Shown in pieces: positions 26,401-34,323 of a DNA stretch of 64,000 nt. The position numbers and the translations under genes are program-made. This DNA comes from Pseudobdellovibrionaceae bacterium (GTDB lineage Bacteria > Bdellovibrionota > UBA1018 > UBA6935), in assembly GCA_002722705.1 (NCBI GenBank), contig PBMP01000024.1:1-64000 (forward strand). The letters run 5' to 3'. The stretch's first letter is position 1, and the number at the start of each line of letters is the position of its first letter. The notes below the pieces were generated by a model. The model ran no database searches. It was not told the DNA's origin and saw nothing but the letters and a program-made list of their open reading frames with translations.

Positions 26401-27227
26401 CTTTTTTAACGGAGAAAAAAAGAAATAAACTAAACATTGGAAATTCTCATACTGCAGGTGAATGCTTTGCTCAAAAAAAGAACTCAAGCGACTACTTCTC
26501 TGAAAGTGAAATTCACCTTTGGGTCAATGAAGAACTTCCTTTATTTAGTAAAATCTACACTGCCAGTCATGAATTGATTCATTTTCATCAAATAGAAGAA
26601 ATGATGAGATTTGAAGAACAATGCATTGGTAAGAGCCGAGTGAGTTTAGCTCAATTTCTAAATTATTATGGACAATTCCTTAGTGTATCTACCCAAGTCA
26701 TTGAGAAACATTCAAATGAAAAACAAAGTGATCGTCCAACGTTATACGGACTTGCTGACCAAAAGTTACTCGAAAAGAAATCACCTCTTCTTAAAGAGCT
26801 ATTAGATGCTTACCGTTTAGGAACAGAAGCTTTTAAAAAAGTTCTGAAAAAATATGGAGGGTTTTTAGGGTTTTCTGTACCTGCTTCAACTTCAACACGA
26901 GTCAAAGCACTAAGAGAAATTATTCCTGCATTTGAAAATGCAAAGAATATTCTTTTTGCTAAAGAGCTTGGACTCAGAGTCCCTTTTGATGAAGTACAAG
27001 CAGCTCTTCCTATCGCAAATGCAGAACAAGTCGAAAGATATCGTTCACTGATTACTTCTGCCCTAAAGCAACCAAAACTAAATTTACGAGCATTGTATGT
27101 AGTTGCAAACCATCAACTTCCGGGAGTTTCTTTTCGGTATGATCCAGATAAAAAAAATACATTTCTGGTCAATCCGCAAGCAACACCAGTGTATTTGGCT
27201 CAAAGCTACAATTCAATGCAACAGTAA
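23484..27227 (+). CDS. Circularly permuted ATP-grasp protein with a C-terminal HExxH region
   Basis: 1247 residues. The first ~620 match circularly permuted type-2 ATP-grasp proteins: EINAGSPSGASNNLHM (~229-245), LGRFWTG, PPGGKNGAAPEIHQLAAYSG (~292-311), the YADP segment, VYSRVNSDSALFDP (~347-360), WVIKAPDQSGGQGVYIL (~484-500), ADIRMWAFYG (~552) and NTSKGGGYAPL (~592). ATP-grasp enzymes join a carboxylate to an amine or thiol. The remaining half is helical with no recognised domain, but contains ASHELIHFHQ, an HExxH zincin-like motif (His1029, Glu1030, His1033). No signal peptide. Probably cotranscribed with the next gene. The ligase/peptidase combination is inference. Confidence 0.75.
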   Translation: MTLATDKKHIADHTVKTTETAWKHYKPHRGFIGETQVDVSNYIFSHQKGISGWDGHFHATHWCEKIQSIDLKEYYQIGQKLTDFLRKRDMTFSKSTKSGKYEFFTVPVTPTIVPLPQSTYESLESGAQILLFCLRKIAQSIYGSTSIEASEFVQSLPEKTKKVFIDAVQTSPHYIEALHSPQMRDYPFFDTVGLDLVLVGDYLEKVKKLPDLIDSEALDHLPESPFRILEINAGSPSGASNNLHMIEALSESAPELLQSFQRVFPNDHFETLAQTYQSLGRFWTGKQDGITVLLPPGGKNGAAPEIHQLAAYSGLVYADPGQLYIGSQNNLRLKTLSGKDPVVTSVYSRVNSDSALFDPDKNVYMKDPESGEIVYLTDSLLSTKSKKAKRILDSTGKPIPMASAFAIPEAIDLIHQRRLYLGGLNRILDNKIILATLTQYAPFFYQKELQKEGYDLRSLTIRPPETLPPEIQSVETIQKAPDQWVIKAPDQSGGQGVYILKTLSEREKQKVIKKALKSPNTYAYQRLVNIARIPVAMKRTKKDPIHLANLAADIRMWAFYGAGEDFTKPKLTHNGLVRFAPEETGENSSIVNTSKGGGYAPLIVVDDLNHPQAVPTTELMKKSHAVPIQIDTPVFVGAQIYQVGYILKTIEKELSSENCLAERVLDLLESLKWQCREILSYLHPNQMEPVNHSIRLLEKLVSKKKIEKRTQEIQILKNQIISKLSQISSEATHETLDELYCLHNECLHSEEIEKDQNLLETKLKGSEVEVELYGILELLRYSPEIKRNDQYQVKKWMDEFKSLMRERFNSHKDPTYLQILDQASLEQEHTYDVLFYKRGDAKAITPFKETNSPIATLHELNTGELLFESNWVSNEIKSIRKEWLKVLEEAESIAIEKREHFIDLKREVHFKKFPQLREYQELIHKNDNTDINSILKILEIMPYAKFNLTRFAEKQGCSIDALFKDDLYPNKIAFLTEKKRNKLNIGNSHTAGECFAQKKNSSDYFSESEIHLWVNEELPLFSKIYTASHELIHFHQIEEMMRFEEQCIGKSRVSLAQFLNYYGQFLSVSTQVIEKHSNEKQSDRPTLYGLADQKLLEKKSPLLKELLDAYRLGTEAFKKVLKKYGGFLGFSVPASTSTRVKALREIIPAFENAKNILFAKELGLRVPFDEVQAALPIANAEQVERYRSLITSALKQPKLNLRALYVVANHQLPGVSFRYDPDKKNTFLVNPQATPVYLAQSYNSMQQ

Positions 27228-27272
27228 AAAATTTCGTAGGGACACGAAATTAAGAGAGAGAAACAGAGAGGG

Positions 27273-29372
27273 GTGCTTGTCACCAAGCAAAGAAAGATGA
27301 AGCAACAGATTCATCAGGAACAGGACTCTATTCAGTCAATTGGTCACTTGGAAAAACAAGTGGAGACAATTGAATTTAAGAGTCTCTATACTGACATAAG
27401 ATCAATTGAAACATCAATTTCTGATGTTCTGAAAAAAGTTGTTTTTTTATCTGATAAAACAACACTCGAGGTTCATACTCAGTTCCGAGAAAATGGGTTT
27501 TCTGGAATTCGTGTTTCACTCGACCTGAATCATTGGATTCACTTTCAATTTGCTCCCCTCATTTCTGGTGGATTTATCACAATCACCGAGTCCCAATTTA
27601 ACTCAACTTATGAAAAAAGAATTGATCTCTTTGAATCAGGAGGAGAACTAAAAATCTCCGGTGCACTTTCTCATCCTAATCTTTTGTATGTAGATTTGAT
27701 CTCCATGGAAGATCGCTGTCCTTTTATCTCTCATCTCTATAGTATTCTTTCTTTTGAATATACTGCTGCAAAAGATGGGAATGCGTTTTCACAAAGAATA
27801 CTAACGATTCATCGTTTCTTAGAAAGCCTCTCTCCCCATTTAAAAAGAAAACTTGGCGTAAATCAAAAACAAAAAGATCCAGCTCTTGTTGCATTTAAAA
27901 ATCGGACTGAAATCAGTGCATCAGATTCAGCTCTTCACTATCCCGAACGCAGAAAACTCATAAAAAAAATAGCGGATGAACGAAAACAGTTCATTCAAAC
28001 AAAAAGCCGTGTTCATAAACTCAAAAAATCGACCTACTCCTTTCCTCTTTTTCTTCAATGGATGGGAATTCGATTGAGAAGCTTTACAAAAAAACCTATC
28101 GATAATTTGATTGGACTCATCAAACGAATGACCATAGGGAATTTGATTTGGTTTTTTCAGACGGTACGAAATAATATTGGTTACTCAATTGCGCTTGCGG
28201 TATACGCGCCATTTACCTTTTACTTTATTACTCAACCCGTAAACCCCCATGCAATGTGGGCGGTAGGAAAAATTAGAACCGCTCTGATTAGTACATTAAA
28301 CGAATTTGAAGAGTACTTAGAGGAAACGAAAACACCTCCAGTAGTCATTTCAGCACCGAAAACCAGCGCTGCCATTAAAACGTTAAAAAAACTTCCTCTT
28401 TCCACTGATTCTCTGAAAGTAGATCGACAAAGCTGGGAAGACCGAATGAGTCATTTTAAAGATATGCAGATTGCTTATGAAGAGAATATGCAAGTTGCAC
28501 CACGAATGGGACGTCTTGAGCAAATGGAAACACAACTCAACTTCCCTCTCATCGCTGAGTCTGCGTATCGAGAAATCACTCGATTTGAAGACTCTCTTTC
28601 TCAAGCAAAACGCAAAAAACCTCACTTGAATCCTTATTTCAATGCTGAAGAAAATAGAGCTCAAGAGCTAAAACTCTACCTCTGGGATCGAATGGTTCGA
28701 TATCTTTATGATCATAAGTACGTGGTAATGAATGAGTCTGATGAACAAAAGTTTATTGATCCATATATTGGAAGAGGATTTATCTTCTTAGAGTCTTTAA
28801 CGCACGATCTTCAATCTAAAAATAAAGATCTAAAAAAGCCTTATGGATTTGAGAGAGTTGAAAAACTTGCTCGTTTTTATCAAAAAAAGAAAAAAAATGG
28901 AAAAACAGTACTGGATCGAATTCAAAAAAATTCAACTTTATTTCAACAAAAAGACCCTTACGACTCAAAAGAGCTCAGATCTTATATTCAACGCCAGTGG
29001 GAGATTTTATACCTTTTACAAAACAAAGCCCAAGAAGCTTCGAACTCCGGTCTTCAAATGTATACCTGGTCTGTCAGAAATGCGATTTGGGTAATTGAAT
29101 CTCTCTATTCCTCAAAACGAAGAGAACTTGAACTCCTCTTTGACAATACTCGTTCTTTTAAAGAGAAGAAAAGAGAAATTTCCTTTGAAATTGACCCCTT
29201 GCTTGAATCTCTTTTTCATATTCTCACGCTTGAATACGTAAGTATTCAAGGAGAACTCTCTGAGCGCCTAGAAAACGATATAGAGTCAAAGCAAAGAAGA
29301 GTAGTTATCCAGAATATTGAAAGTTACTTAAAAGACCGTGAAAAATACCTTTTGCCAGCCCTTCAGAACTAA
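27273..29372 (+). CDS. Unknown membrane-anchored protein downstream of the ATP-grasp gene
   Basis: 699 residues from a GTG at 27273; an ATG at 27297 is an alternative and neither has an ideal ribosome site. No family recognised. Residues ~1-190 look globular, residues ~220-290 are very basic, one membrane helix lies at ~300-322 (IGYSIALAVYAPFTFYFI), and the C-terminal half is charged and helical, probably coiled coil. It lies 45 bases after the ATP-grasp gene on the same strand with no terminator between, so they likely form an operon. Confidence 0.6.
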   Translation: MLVTKQRKMKQQIHQEQDSIQSIGHLEKQVETIEFKSLYTDIRSIETSISDVLKKVVFLSDKTTLEVHTQFRENGFSGIRVSLDLNHWIHFQFAPLISGGFITITESQFNSTYEKRIDLFESGGELKISGALSHPNLLYVDLISMEDRCPFISHLYSILSFEYTAAKDGNAFSQRILTIHRFLESLSPHLKRKLGVNQKQKDPALVAFKNRTEISASDSALHYPERRKLIKKIADERKQFIQTKSRVHKLKKSTYSFPLFLQWMGIRLRSFTKKPIDNLIGLIKRMTIGNLIWFFQTVRNNIGYSIALAVYAPFTFYFITQPVNPHAMWAVGKIRTALISTLNEFEEYLEETKTPPVVISAPKTSAAIKTLKKLPLSTDSLKVDRQSWEDRMSHFKDMQIAYEENMQVAPRMGRLEQMETQLNFPLIAESAYREITRFEDSLSQAKRKKPHLNPYFNAEENRAQELKLYLWDRMVRYLYDHKYVVMNESDEQKFIDPYIGRGFIFLESLTHDLQSKNKDLKKPYGFERVEKLARFYQKKKKNGKTVLDRIQKNSTLFQQKDPYDSKELRSYIQRQWEILYLLQNKAQEASNSGLQMYTWSVRNAIWVIESLYSSKRRELELLFDNTRSFKEKKREISFEIDPLLESLFHILTLEYVSIQGELSERLENDIESKQRRVVIQNIESYLKDREKYLLPALQN

Positions 29373-29386
29373 GTTACTTTTGAAGA

Positions 29387-29827
29387 ATGTCAATTTATCT
29401 CCTTAAAAGTCATGGTGAATGGATTCATATTGCAATACTCATAGGACGAATCTTTATCGGTGTCTGTTTTATGATTCATGCGTTTGGAAAGCTCGGCTGG
29501 GTTGGTCCAGGAGGAAGCATGAAAGGATTTGCAGGCTGGCTAAAAAGCCTGGGAGTTCCCATGCCAAAACTGCAAGCTTATTTAGCGATGCTGAGTGAGC
29601 TTGTCGGAGGAGCTGCACTTGCCCTTGGGCTTTTGATGAGACCTGCCGCAATTGTTCTTTTTTTTACAATGGTGGTTGCTGGACTGATTGGACATAAAGG
29701 AGGAGGGTACTTAATTACCAATAATCCTCCAGGAGCCGAATATACTATTAATCTTGCTGTGATATTAATGGTCTTTTTTGTAATAGGACCAGGGAGATAT
29801 TCTCTTGATGCGATTCTTTTTTTATAG
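29387..29827 (+). CDS. DoxX family membrane protein
   Basis: 146 residues with four membrane helices and the DoxX signatures RIFIGVCFMIHAFGKLGWVG, LAMLSELVGGAALALGLLMR and AAIVLFFTMVVAGLIGHKGG. DoxX proteins are integral membrane proteins tied to redox or sulfur/quinone metabolism in some bacteria; the exact role is open. It begins 14 bases after the preceding stop and overlaps the next gene by 20 bases, so it is part of the same run of genes. Confidence 0.85.
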   Translation: MSIYLLKSHGEWIHIAILIGRIFIGVCFMIHAFGKLGWVGPGGSMKGFAGWLKSLGVPMPKLQAYLAMLSELVGGAALALGLLMRPAAIVLFFTMVVAGLIGHKGGGYLITNNPPGAEYTINLAVILMVFFVIGPGRYSLDAILFL

Positions 29828-30293
29828 TTTTCTGATTCTTATTCATTTCAAAACTTTTGCATTTGCCAAAGATCTCAAAGAACTTTCTCATGCTCTAAGT
29901 ATTGAAGGAAAAAAAGGAGCTTCTTGTGATCAAAAAGTGGTCAACGACCTTATTTCTCAAGGAGCTTTTTTGCAAGCAGACCTCATGGAGCTAGACATAG
30001 AAGAGTACGTCCAATGCAATCGTGTGGTCACAAGTTCATACCTAAGAAGTCCCCTTAAAAACAAAGCTGACATCAGCATTCTCCTCTATAACACGACCAA
30101 AGCTCTTATAGAAAAGGTCCATCAAGGTTCAACAGAAGCAAAGGTACAACTCAAGAAATATGTTCCCGTCTTTAAAAAGATGGCAGCACAAATTCAAACA
30201 GATTGTACAAATCAACAGCAAAGCCTATGCCCCTACTCCCTTTCCTACCAAAAGGCGCTAAAACACATTGATCACTTCTTTGCAAAAAAATAA
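29808..30293 (+). CDS. Small exported protein of unknown function
   Basis: 161 residues from the ATG at 29808, with GGGAGA about ten bases upstream; a TTG one codon earlier is in frame. A signal peptide (~residues 1-20, ending FAFA) is followed by a helical mature part with four to five cysteines (SCDQ, QCNR, DCTN, LCPY), suggesting disulfides in the periplasm. No family recognised. It starts inside the end of the doxX-like gene. Confidence 0.55.
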   Translation: MRFFFYSFLILIHFKTFAFAKDLKELSHALSIEGKKGASCDQKVVNDLISQGAFLQADLMELDIEEYVQCNRVVTSSYLRSPLKNKADISILLYNTTKALIEKVHQGSTEAKVQLKKYVPVFKKMAAQIQTDCTNQQQSLCPYSLSYQKALKHIDHFFAKK

Positions 30294-30300
30294 AGTCATG

Positions 30301-30323
30301 CTAAAGACACGGAGTGTCTTTAG
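30301..30323. promoter_or_regulatory. Perfect palindrome covering the GNAT start codon
   Basis: CTAAAGACAC-GGA-GTGTCTTTAG: a 10-bp perfect inverted repeat with a three-base centre. The GTG start (30314) is the first codon of the right arm and the GGAG ribosome site is in the loop. No T-run follows, so it is not a terminator. In RNA it would hide the start codon; in DNA it could be an operator. Confidence 0.5.
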
Positions 30324-31087
30324 TACGAGAAATCAAAGAAAAAAATAAACTCTGGGAGCTCATGAAAAAGGATCCATGCGCGTACCTATACCTTATCGGG
30401 GATCTTGATCCTTTTTATTTTCCGAAAACCCGTTGGTTTACCATTAAAGGACTTCCAAGTGTTTTCTTACTCTATCAAGCAGAAAAACACTCCATTCTAA
30501 TTACACCAAAAATTCAAGATTCCAGCACGCTATCAGAAATCCTTTCTGAACTTTCTTTTGTTCTACCTGAACGGTTTTACCTCGACTCTCCAGCCCGCCC
30601 CAAAGCCGATAGAAATTTTACGATTGGATTCTCTCACCCTCATCAGCGCATGTTACTTCAAAATCCTTCTTTAAAAAGAAGAAACCCTTCCCTTTTAATC
30701 CAAAGCTTAAATCATTCTCATTCTCAACAACTCCTTGATTTTTATACCCTCTCCTATCCAGATCATTGGTATGATTCATTTATGATTGAGACCGGAAAAT
30801 TCAAAGCAATCATCAAAGATGATCAAATTCTTTCTGTTGCTGGAATTCACACTTACTCTCCTGATTATAAAACAGCAGCGCTAGGAAACATTGCTACTCA
30901 TCCTCTCCACCGAAACCAAGGGTATGGATACGAGGTAATTACAGCTCTTTGTTTAGAACTCATGAACGAGTGTCAATGGATTGGACTCAATGTTCTAAGT
31001 AAAAATAAAAAAGCAATCGACCTTTATCATCAAATTGGTTTTAAAGATCAATTTACCTTCTACGAAAGTGAAATCACAAAAAAATGA
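30314..31087 (+). CDS. GNAT family N-acetyltransferase
   Basis: 257 residues. The N-terminal half (MKKDPCAYLYLIGDLDPFYF) matches a two-domain GNAT family; the C-terminal acetyltransferase fold contains the acetyl-CoA-binding segment IATHPLHRNQGYGYEVITAL (~195-214) and LNVLSKNKKAIDLYHQIGFK. The substrate is unknown. Start GTG at 30314; an ATG at 30362 would remove part of the family N-terminus. Its stop overlaps the rluB start in an ATGA. Confidence 0.8.
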   Translation: MSLVREIKEKNKLWELMKKDPCAYLYLIGDLDPFYFPKTRWFTIKGLPSVFLLYQAEKHSILITPKIQDSSTLSEILSELSFVLPERFYLDSPARPKADRNFTIGFSHPHQRMLLQNPSLKRRNPSLLIQSLNHSHSQQLLDFYTLSYPDHWYDSFMIETGKFKAIIKDDQILSVAGIHTYSPDYKTAALGNIATHPLHRNQGYGYEVITALCLELMNECQWIGLNVLSKNKKAIDLYHQIGFKDQFTFYESEITKK

Positions 31088-31806
31088 GTAAATTGCGAAT
31101 TCAAAAAATCCTATCCCAAGCAGGGCTTCTTAGTCGAAGAGCGGCTGAAAAAGCAATTGAATCCGGCAGAGTAAAAATAAATGGAAACGTGATTACTGAA
31201 TTAGGAGTCAAAGCAGATCCAACAACCGATTTGATTGAACTTGACCATCAAAAAGTGATTCTTGATAAAAAAAAGGAATTTCTACTTTTTCATAAACCGA
31301 TTCAATGCTTAACCACTAAACACGATCCTCACGGCAGAAAGACTATTTATGATTGGATTCCAAAAAAATATCATCATCTCAATCCCGTGGGAAGACTTGA
31401 TTATGAATCTGAAGGACTTCTTTTACTCACTAACGATGGCGACCTAGGAAATAGACTCATGCATCCAAGCTTTGGTGTAAGAAAAACTTACGAAGTTCAT
31501 TTAGACAAAGAACTCGATGAAGTCGATCGACACCACCTTCTTTCTCAAATTCTTCTCGAAGATGGTCCAGGACACTTTGAAGGACTTCATACACTCTCAA
31601 AAAAAGTCTATGAGGTAGAAGTCAGCGAAGGAAGAAATCGCTTTGTTCGAAGGATGTTTCAAAATCAAGGATATGAGGTTTTAAAACTCAAAAGAATAGA
31701 ACAAGGACCTCTAGAACTTTCTCACCTCGCTTCTGGAGAATTTAGAATTCTTTCAGAAAAAGAAGTTACCGATCTGGATCAAATGATTCCAAAAAAGAAG
31801 TCATGA
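31084..31806 (+). CDS. rluB: rRNA pseudouridine synthase, RluB/RsuA family (intact)
   Basis: 240 residues with an N-terminal S4 domain (RIQKILSQAGLLSRRAAEKA) and all catalytic features: GRLDYESEGLLLLTNDGDL with the nucleophilic Asp (~residue 120), RKTYEVHL and GRNRFVRRMF. It should make a pseudouridine in rRNA (23S for RluB; which site cannot be told). It overlaps its neighbours by four bases on both sides. It contrasts with the inactive paralogue at 3398-4195. Confidence 0.9.
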   Translation: MSKLRIQKILSQAGLLSRRAAEKAIESGRVKINGNVITELGVKADPTTDLIELDHQKVILDKKKEFLLFHKPIQCLTTKHDPHGRKTIYDWIPKKYHHLNPVGRLDYESEGLLLLTNDGDLGNRLMHPSFGVRKTYEVHLDKELDEVDRHHLLSQILLEDGPGHFEGLHTLSKKVYEVEVSEGRNRFVRRMFQNQGYEVLKLKRIEQGPLELSHLASGEFRILSEKEVTDLDQMIPKKKS

Positions 31807-32474
31807 ATTTACAAAAAATAAAAAACCAAAACATTAAAATTCCACAATGTACTCTTTGCCCAAGGCTCATCGAACACTGTAAAAATATTTCAGAAAAAAA
31901 AAGAAAAGCATTCATCAATGAAAAGTATTGGGGCAAACCAGTCCCTAGCTTTGGCGATCCAAAAGCAAAACTCTTTATTCTAGGATTAGCTCCTGCAGCC
32001 CATGGGGCAAACCGTACCGGACGTATGTTTACAGGAGATCGCTCAGGAGAATGGCTTTACCGAGCCCTTTACAAAGCGGGGTTTTCAAATCAGATGGAAT
32101 CGGTTCATTCTACAGATTCTTTAAAATTAAAAAATGCATACATCACTGCAACAGCCCATTGTGCTCCTCCCCAAAACAAACCTACTCCAGAGGAAATTAA
32201 AAACTGTCTTCCTTATTTAGAAAATGAAATCAAATGGATTCCAATAAAAGTTTATTTAGTTCTAGGACAAATTGCTTTAAATTCACTTTGGAAGACACTT
32301 AGTCCAAATCAAAAAAAACCAAAATTCAAACACCTCGGAGAACACCGCCTTCCAGATGGAAGGGTGATTTTAATGTCTTATCATCCAAGCCAACAAAACA
32401 CCTTTACAAAGAGACTGACTGAACCCATGTTCGATGAAGTTTTTCACAGAGCAAATCAACTCATTCAATCTTAG
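31803..32474 (+). CDS. Uracil-DNA glycosylase family 5 (UDGb)
   Basis: 223 residues. The signature GLAPAAHGANRTGRMFTGDR (~residues 60-79) with the following SGEWLYRAL is diagnostic of family-5 UDG, which removes uracil and hypoxanthine from DNA. Cysteines placed as CTLC, HCAPP and NCLPY are the expected 4Fe-4S ligands, and SYHPSQQN is the C-terminal motif. Starts in the rluB stop (ATGA). The stop overlaps that of the convergent gene by four bases. Confidence 0.92.
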   Translation: MNLQKIKNQNIKIPQCTLCPRLIEHCKNISEKKRKAFINEKYWGKPVPSFGDPKAKLFILGLAPAAHGANRTGRMFTGDRSGEWLYRALYKAGFSNQMESVHSTDSLKLKNAYITATAHCAPPQNKPTPEEIKNCLPYLENEIKWIPIKVYLVLGQIALNSLWKTLSPNQKKPKFKHLGEHRLPDGRVILMSYHPSQQNTFTKRLTEPMFDEVFHRANQLIQS

Positions 32475-33007
32475 CTTTTCTTTTTCAGGGACAGAGTCAA
32501 TTGGAAAGTTGCGGCAGGTTCGTCTAAAACACCTGGAACATGAGCAACTACAGATACAGAAGTTTCCACTCGATCTCCGGTCTGTATTGCTTCTTGGACT
32601 AATGCTTTGACTCGATCGGCATCATCACTCACAAAATGACAATCTCCTTCGACTCTTTTTAAAAACTGAGCTTGAAAATCTTTAAAGATCAGAGAAATCT
32701 TTTCTCCGCTTTCATCAATGGCTTTCATAGCCACGAGTCCTCCTGCGATATCTGCACCACAGGCAAGAACCCCAAAATACATACATCCTAAATGGTTTTT
32801 CGTTCGTCGATTTAAAGGAATAACTACCGTACAGCCTTTTTCATCAACTCGGAGAACCTTAGGCCTAATAAAAAAAAGAACAGGGATTTGCATCAAAGAA
32901 AACACTCTTAAATAGAGCGTATTCCTAAGGTTCTCAGGAAGCGGAGATAACAGCTTCTGTACTTTTGATTGAATAGACGAACGCCCGCCTTTAGAAAGAC
33001 CCATCAT
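32471..33007 (-). CDS. DUF4442 hotdog-fold protein
   Basis: 178 residues resembling the thioesterase-like DUF4442/YiiD C-terminal family: NHLGCMYFGVLACGADIAGG (~87-106) corresponds to the hotdog helix region, preceded by VVIPLNRRTKN. It may act on acyl-CoA or acyl-ACP but no substrate can be assigned. Two adjacent ATGs follow a run of six G; the second is better spaced and would shorten the protein by one residue. Confidence 0.75.
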   Translation of the reverse strand: MMGLSKGGRSSIQSKVQKLLSPLPENLRNTLYLRVFSLMQIPVLFFIRPKVLRVDEKGCTVVIPLNRRTKNHLGCMYFGVLACGADIAGGLVAMKAIDESGEKISLIFKDFQAQFLKRVEGDCHFVSDDADRVKALVQEAIQTGDRVETSVSVVAHVPGVLDEPAATFQLTLSLKKKS

Positions 33008-33038
33008 TCCCCCCGAACGTATAAATAAAAGCTTAGAA

Positions 33039-33227
33039 TTACTTCTTAGCTACGTGTCTTCTTCGATAAGCCACTTTTCTTTCAGTAGAACGCTTTGACT
33101 TTTCTTCGAAAAAGGTTTTTGCAAAATCACGATCTTCGTGAATTTTTTTTGAAAGTGCTTTTCTGAAAAGCTTCTTTAAAGTTTTTCTAGAAAATTTACT
33201 TTTATCAACAGTTGCCGCTTCAGACAT
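33039..33227 (-). CDS. Small basic protein resembling ribosomal protein S21
   Basis: 62 residues, over a third Lys/Arg, with a layout like S21: an amphipathic basic helix (RKTLKKLFRKALSKKI) then a segment FFEEKSKRSTERKVAYRRR that parallels the S21 YEKPSxxRKRK region. A textbook AAGGAG site lies six bases before the ATG and a good promoter farther upstream, as expected for a highly expressed gene. The S21 identity is tentative because the N-terminal S21 strand is not obvious. Confidence 0.5.
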   Translation of the reverse strand: MSEAATVDKSKFSRKTLKKLFRKALSKKIHEDRDFAKTFFEEKSKRSTERKVAYRRRHVAKK

Positions 33228-33254
33228 AAAAACTCCTTATAAAAACAAACCCCT

Positions 33255-33283
33255 TATATAGAACAAAGCTGCTCTGGCTTCAA
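33255..33283 (-). promoter_or_regulatory. Promoter of the S21-like gene
   Basis: On the reverse strand TTGAAG (33283-33278), 17-base spacer, TATATA (33260-33255), about 28 bases before the start codon at 33227. Confidence 0.65.
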
Positions 33284-33436
33284 TCATTCTCTTCTATCCT
33301 TCTGGTAATTTTCTCTCTTCTCAGCAATAAAGACCTGCCGCGCAATAATAAACCAAAAAAATCAACTTAAGTGACTAATATTTTATCAATAAAAATAAAT
33401 AGTTAATAAATAAAATTCCGTAATCAAGAATCTACG

Positions 33437-33616
33437 CCTCATCCCTGAGGATCACTTGCCAGGATCAGCTCCTCCTTCTATGTCCTTAAGAAAAGTTTCA
33501 AAGAGTTGCCTAGACCAGGCATGTACAGCTAGAAGTTGTACGCTCCTCCCCAGAAGACCAGTCCCCATACGGGACTGGTCTTCTGACACGAGTTCACCTG
33601 TTTTAAATGGATGAGG
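33437..33616. ncRNA. Putative structured non-coding RNA (strand undecided)
   Basis: A ~180-base block, visibly richer in G+C than the AT-rich DNA around it, within a 487-base gap without a convincing gene. Its ends pair (CCTCATCC 33437-33444 with GGATGAGG 33609-33616). Inside are a perfect 15-bp hairpin (33551-33565 with 33571-33585, five-base loop) and smaller ones TGCCT/AGGCA (33507-33521) and GTACA/TGTAC. It does not match 6S, SRP, RNase P or tmRNA signatures that I know. The 66-codon reverse frame over it has no ribosome site. The rest of the gap (33284-33436, 33617-33689) shows only AT-rich sequence. Confidence 0.45.
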
Positions 33617-33723
33617 AGGATAAAAGAATTTTAAAGATGATCCTTTCTCCACTTATTCTTTCAAAAAGAGCCATTATTCAAAGACGTCCTTTTCAAACAA
33701 AACTGATGTGATATATGCAACTC

Positions 33724-34323
33724 ATGAAGTTTTCGATACTTACGGTCTTTTTTCTGCTATCAGGAACCTCTTTTGCTGATGATTTTTTCTGTAACGAGCT
33801 TTTTGAAATTGAAGATCCAAACAGCAGATTAGTTCCAGCCAATCAAAAACCTCAATCAATGATTGATCAAGAAAGAAAAAAGGCGGACCTTAGATTCATT
33901 CAAGAAGCATTTACAAAAGTCTCAGGGTCGACTTTTGATTTTTCTGCTGTCATTTTTGAACATCAAAACAATGACCTCCTCCTTGCAGAGGAAGAAAAAA
34001 TAGAACTGACTTTAGATGAAATTAAAAAATTTCTTCATGGAGAGATCCCAAAGCTTCATCTTACAGAGTTTCAATATGATATTTTCAGTATGGAAATTAC
34101 ATACTATTTCACAGGAAAACTTCTTGGCATTAAAGACAACGACCTGGGGATTCACCCTCAATCTTTTGATCACTACTTTCATTCTATAGAGTCAGAATTT
34201 AATTTAAACAATCCCCCAGACCCCCAGGAAATCTCTCCTAAAGATTATGCTGAAATGCTCACTCAGATTGTTTTAAAGTATCTCAAACAAAACGAACAGA
34301 TTGTTCTCATTGATCTTTTTTAG
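33724..34323 (+). CDS. Exported protein of unknown function
   Basis: About 199 residues beginning with a clear signal peptide (MKFSILTVFF..., cut near SFA/DD). An ATG three codons upstream (33715) is also in frame. TTTTCA-16-TATATG (33690-33717) ends six bases before 33724, fitting a leaderless start there. The mature protein is acidic, with one Cys and no recognised domain. Its stop overlaps the convergent large gene by four bases. Confidence 0.6.
   Translation: MKFSILTVFFLLSGTSFADDFFCNELFEIEDPNSRLVPANQKPQSMIDQERKKADLRFIQEAFTKVSGSTFDFSAVIFEHQNNDLLLAEEEKIELTLDEIKKFLHGEIPKLHLTEFQYDIFSMEITYYFTGKLLGIKDNDLGIHPQSFDHYFHSIESEFNLNNPPDPQEISPKDYAEMLTQIVLKYLKQNEQIVLIDLF

Noticed and set aside
26440-27227. 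C-terminal region of the ATP-grasp protein as a DUF1704/QEGLA peptidase
   Set aside because: The HExxH motif is there but the QEGLA and following conserved blocks of that family are absent.
33452-33652. A 66-codon reverse-strand frame over the structured block
   Set aside because: It needs a GTG start with no ribosome site, has no recognisable protein features, and a perfect 15-bp hairpin runs through it; a structured RNA explains the sequence better.
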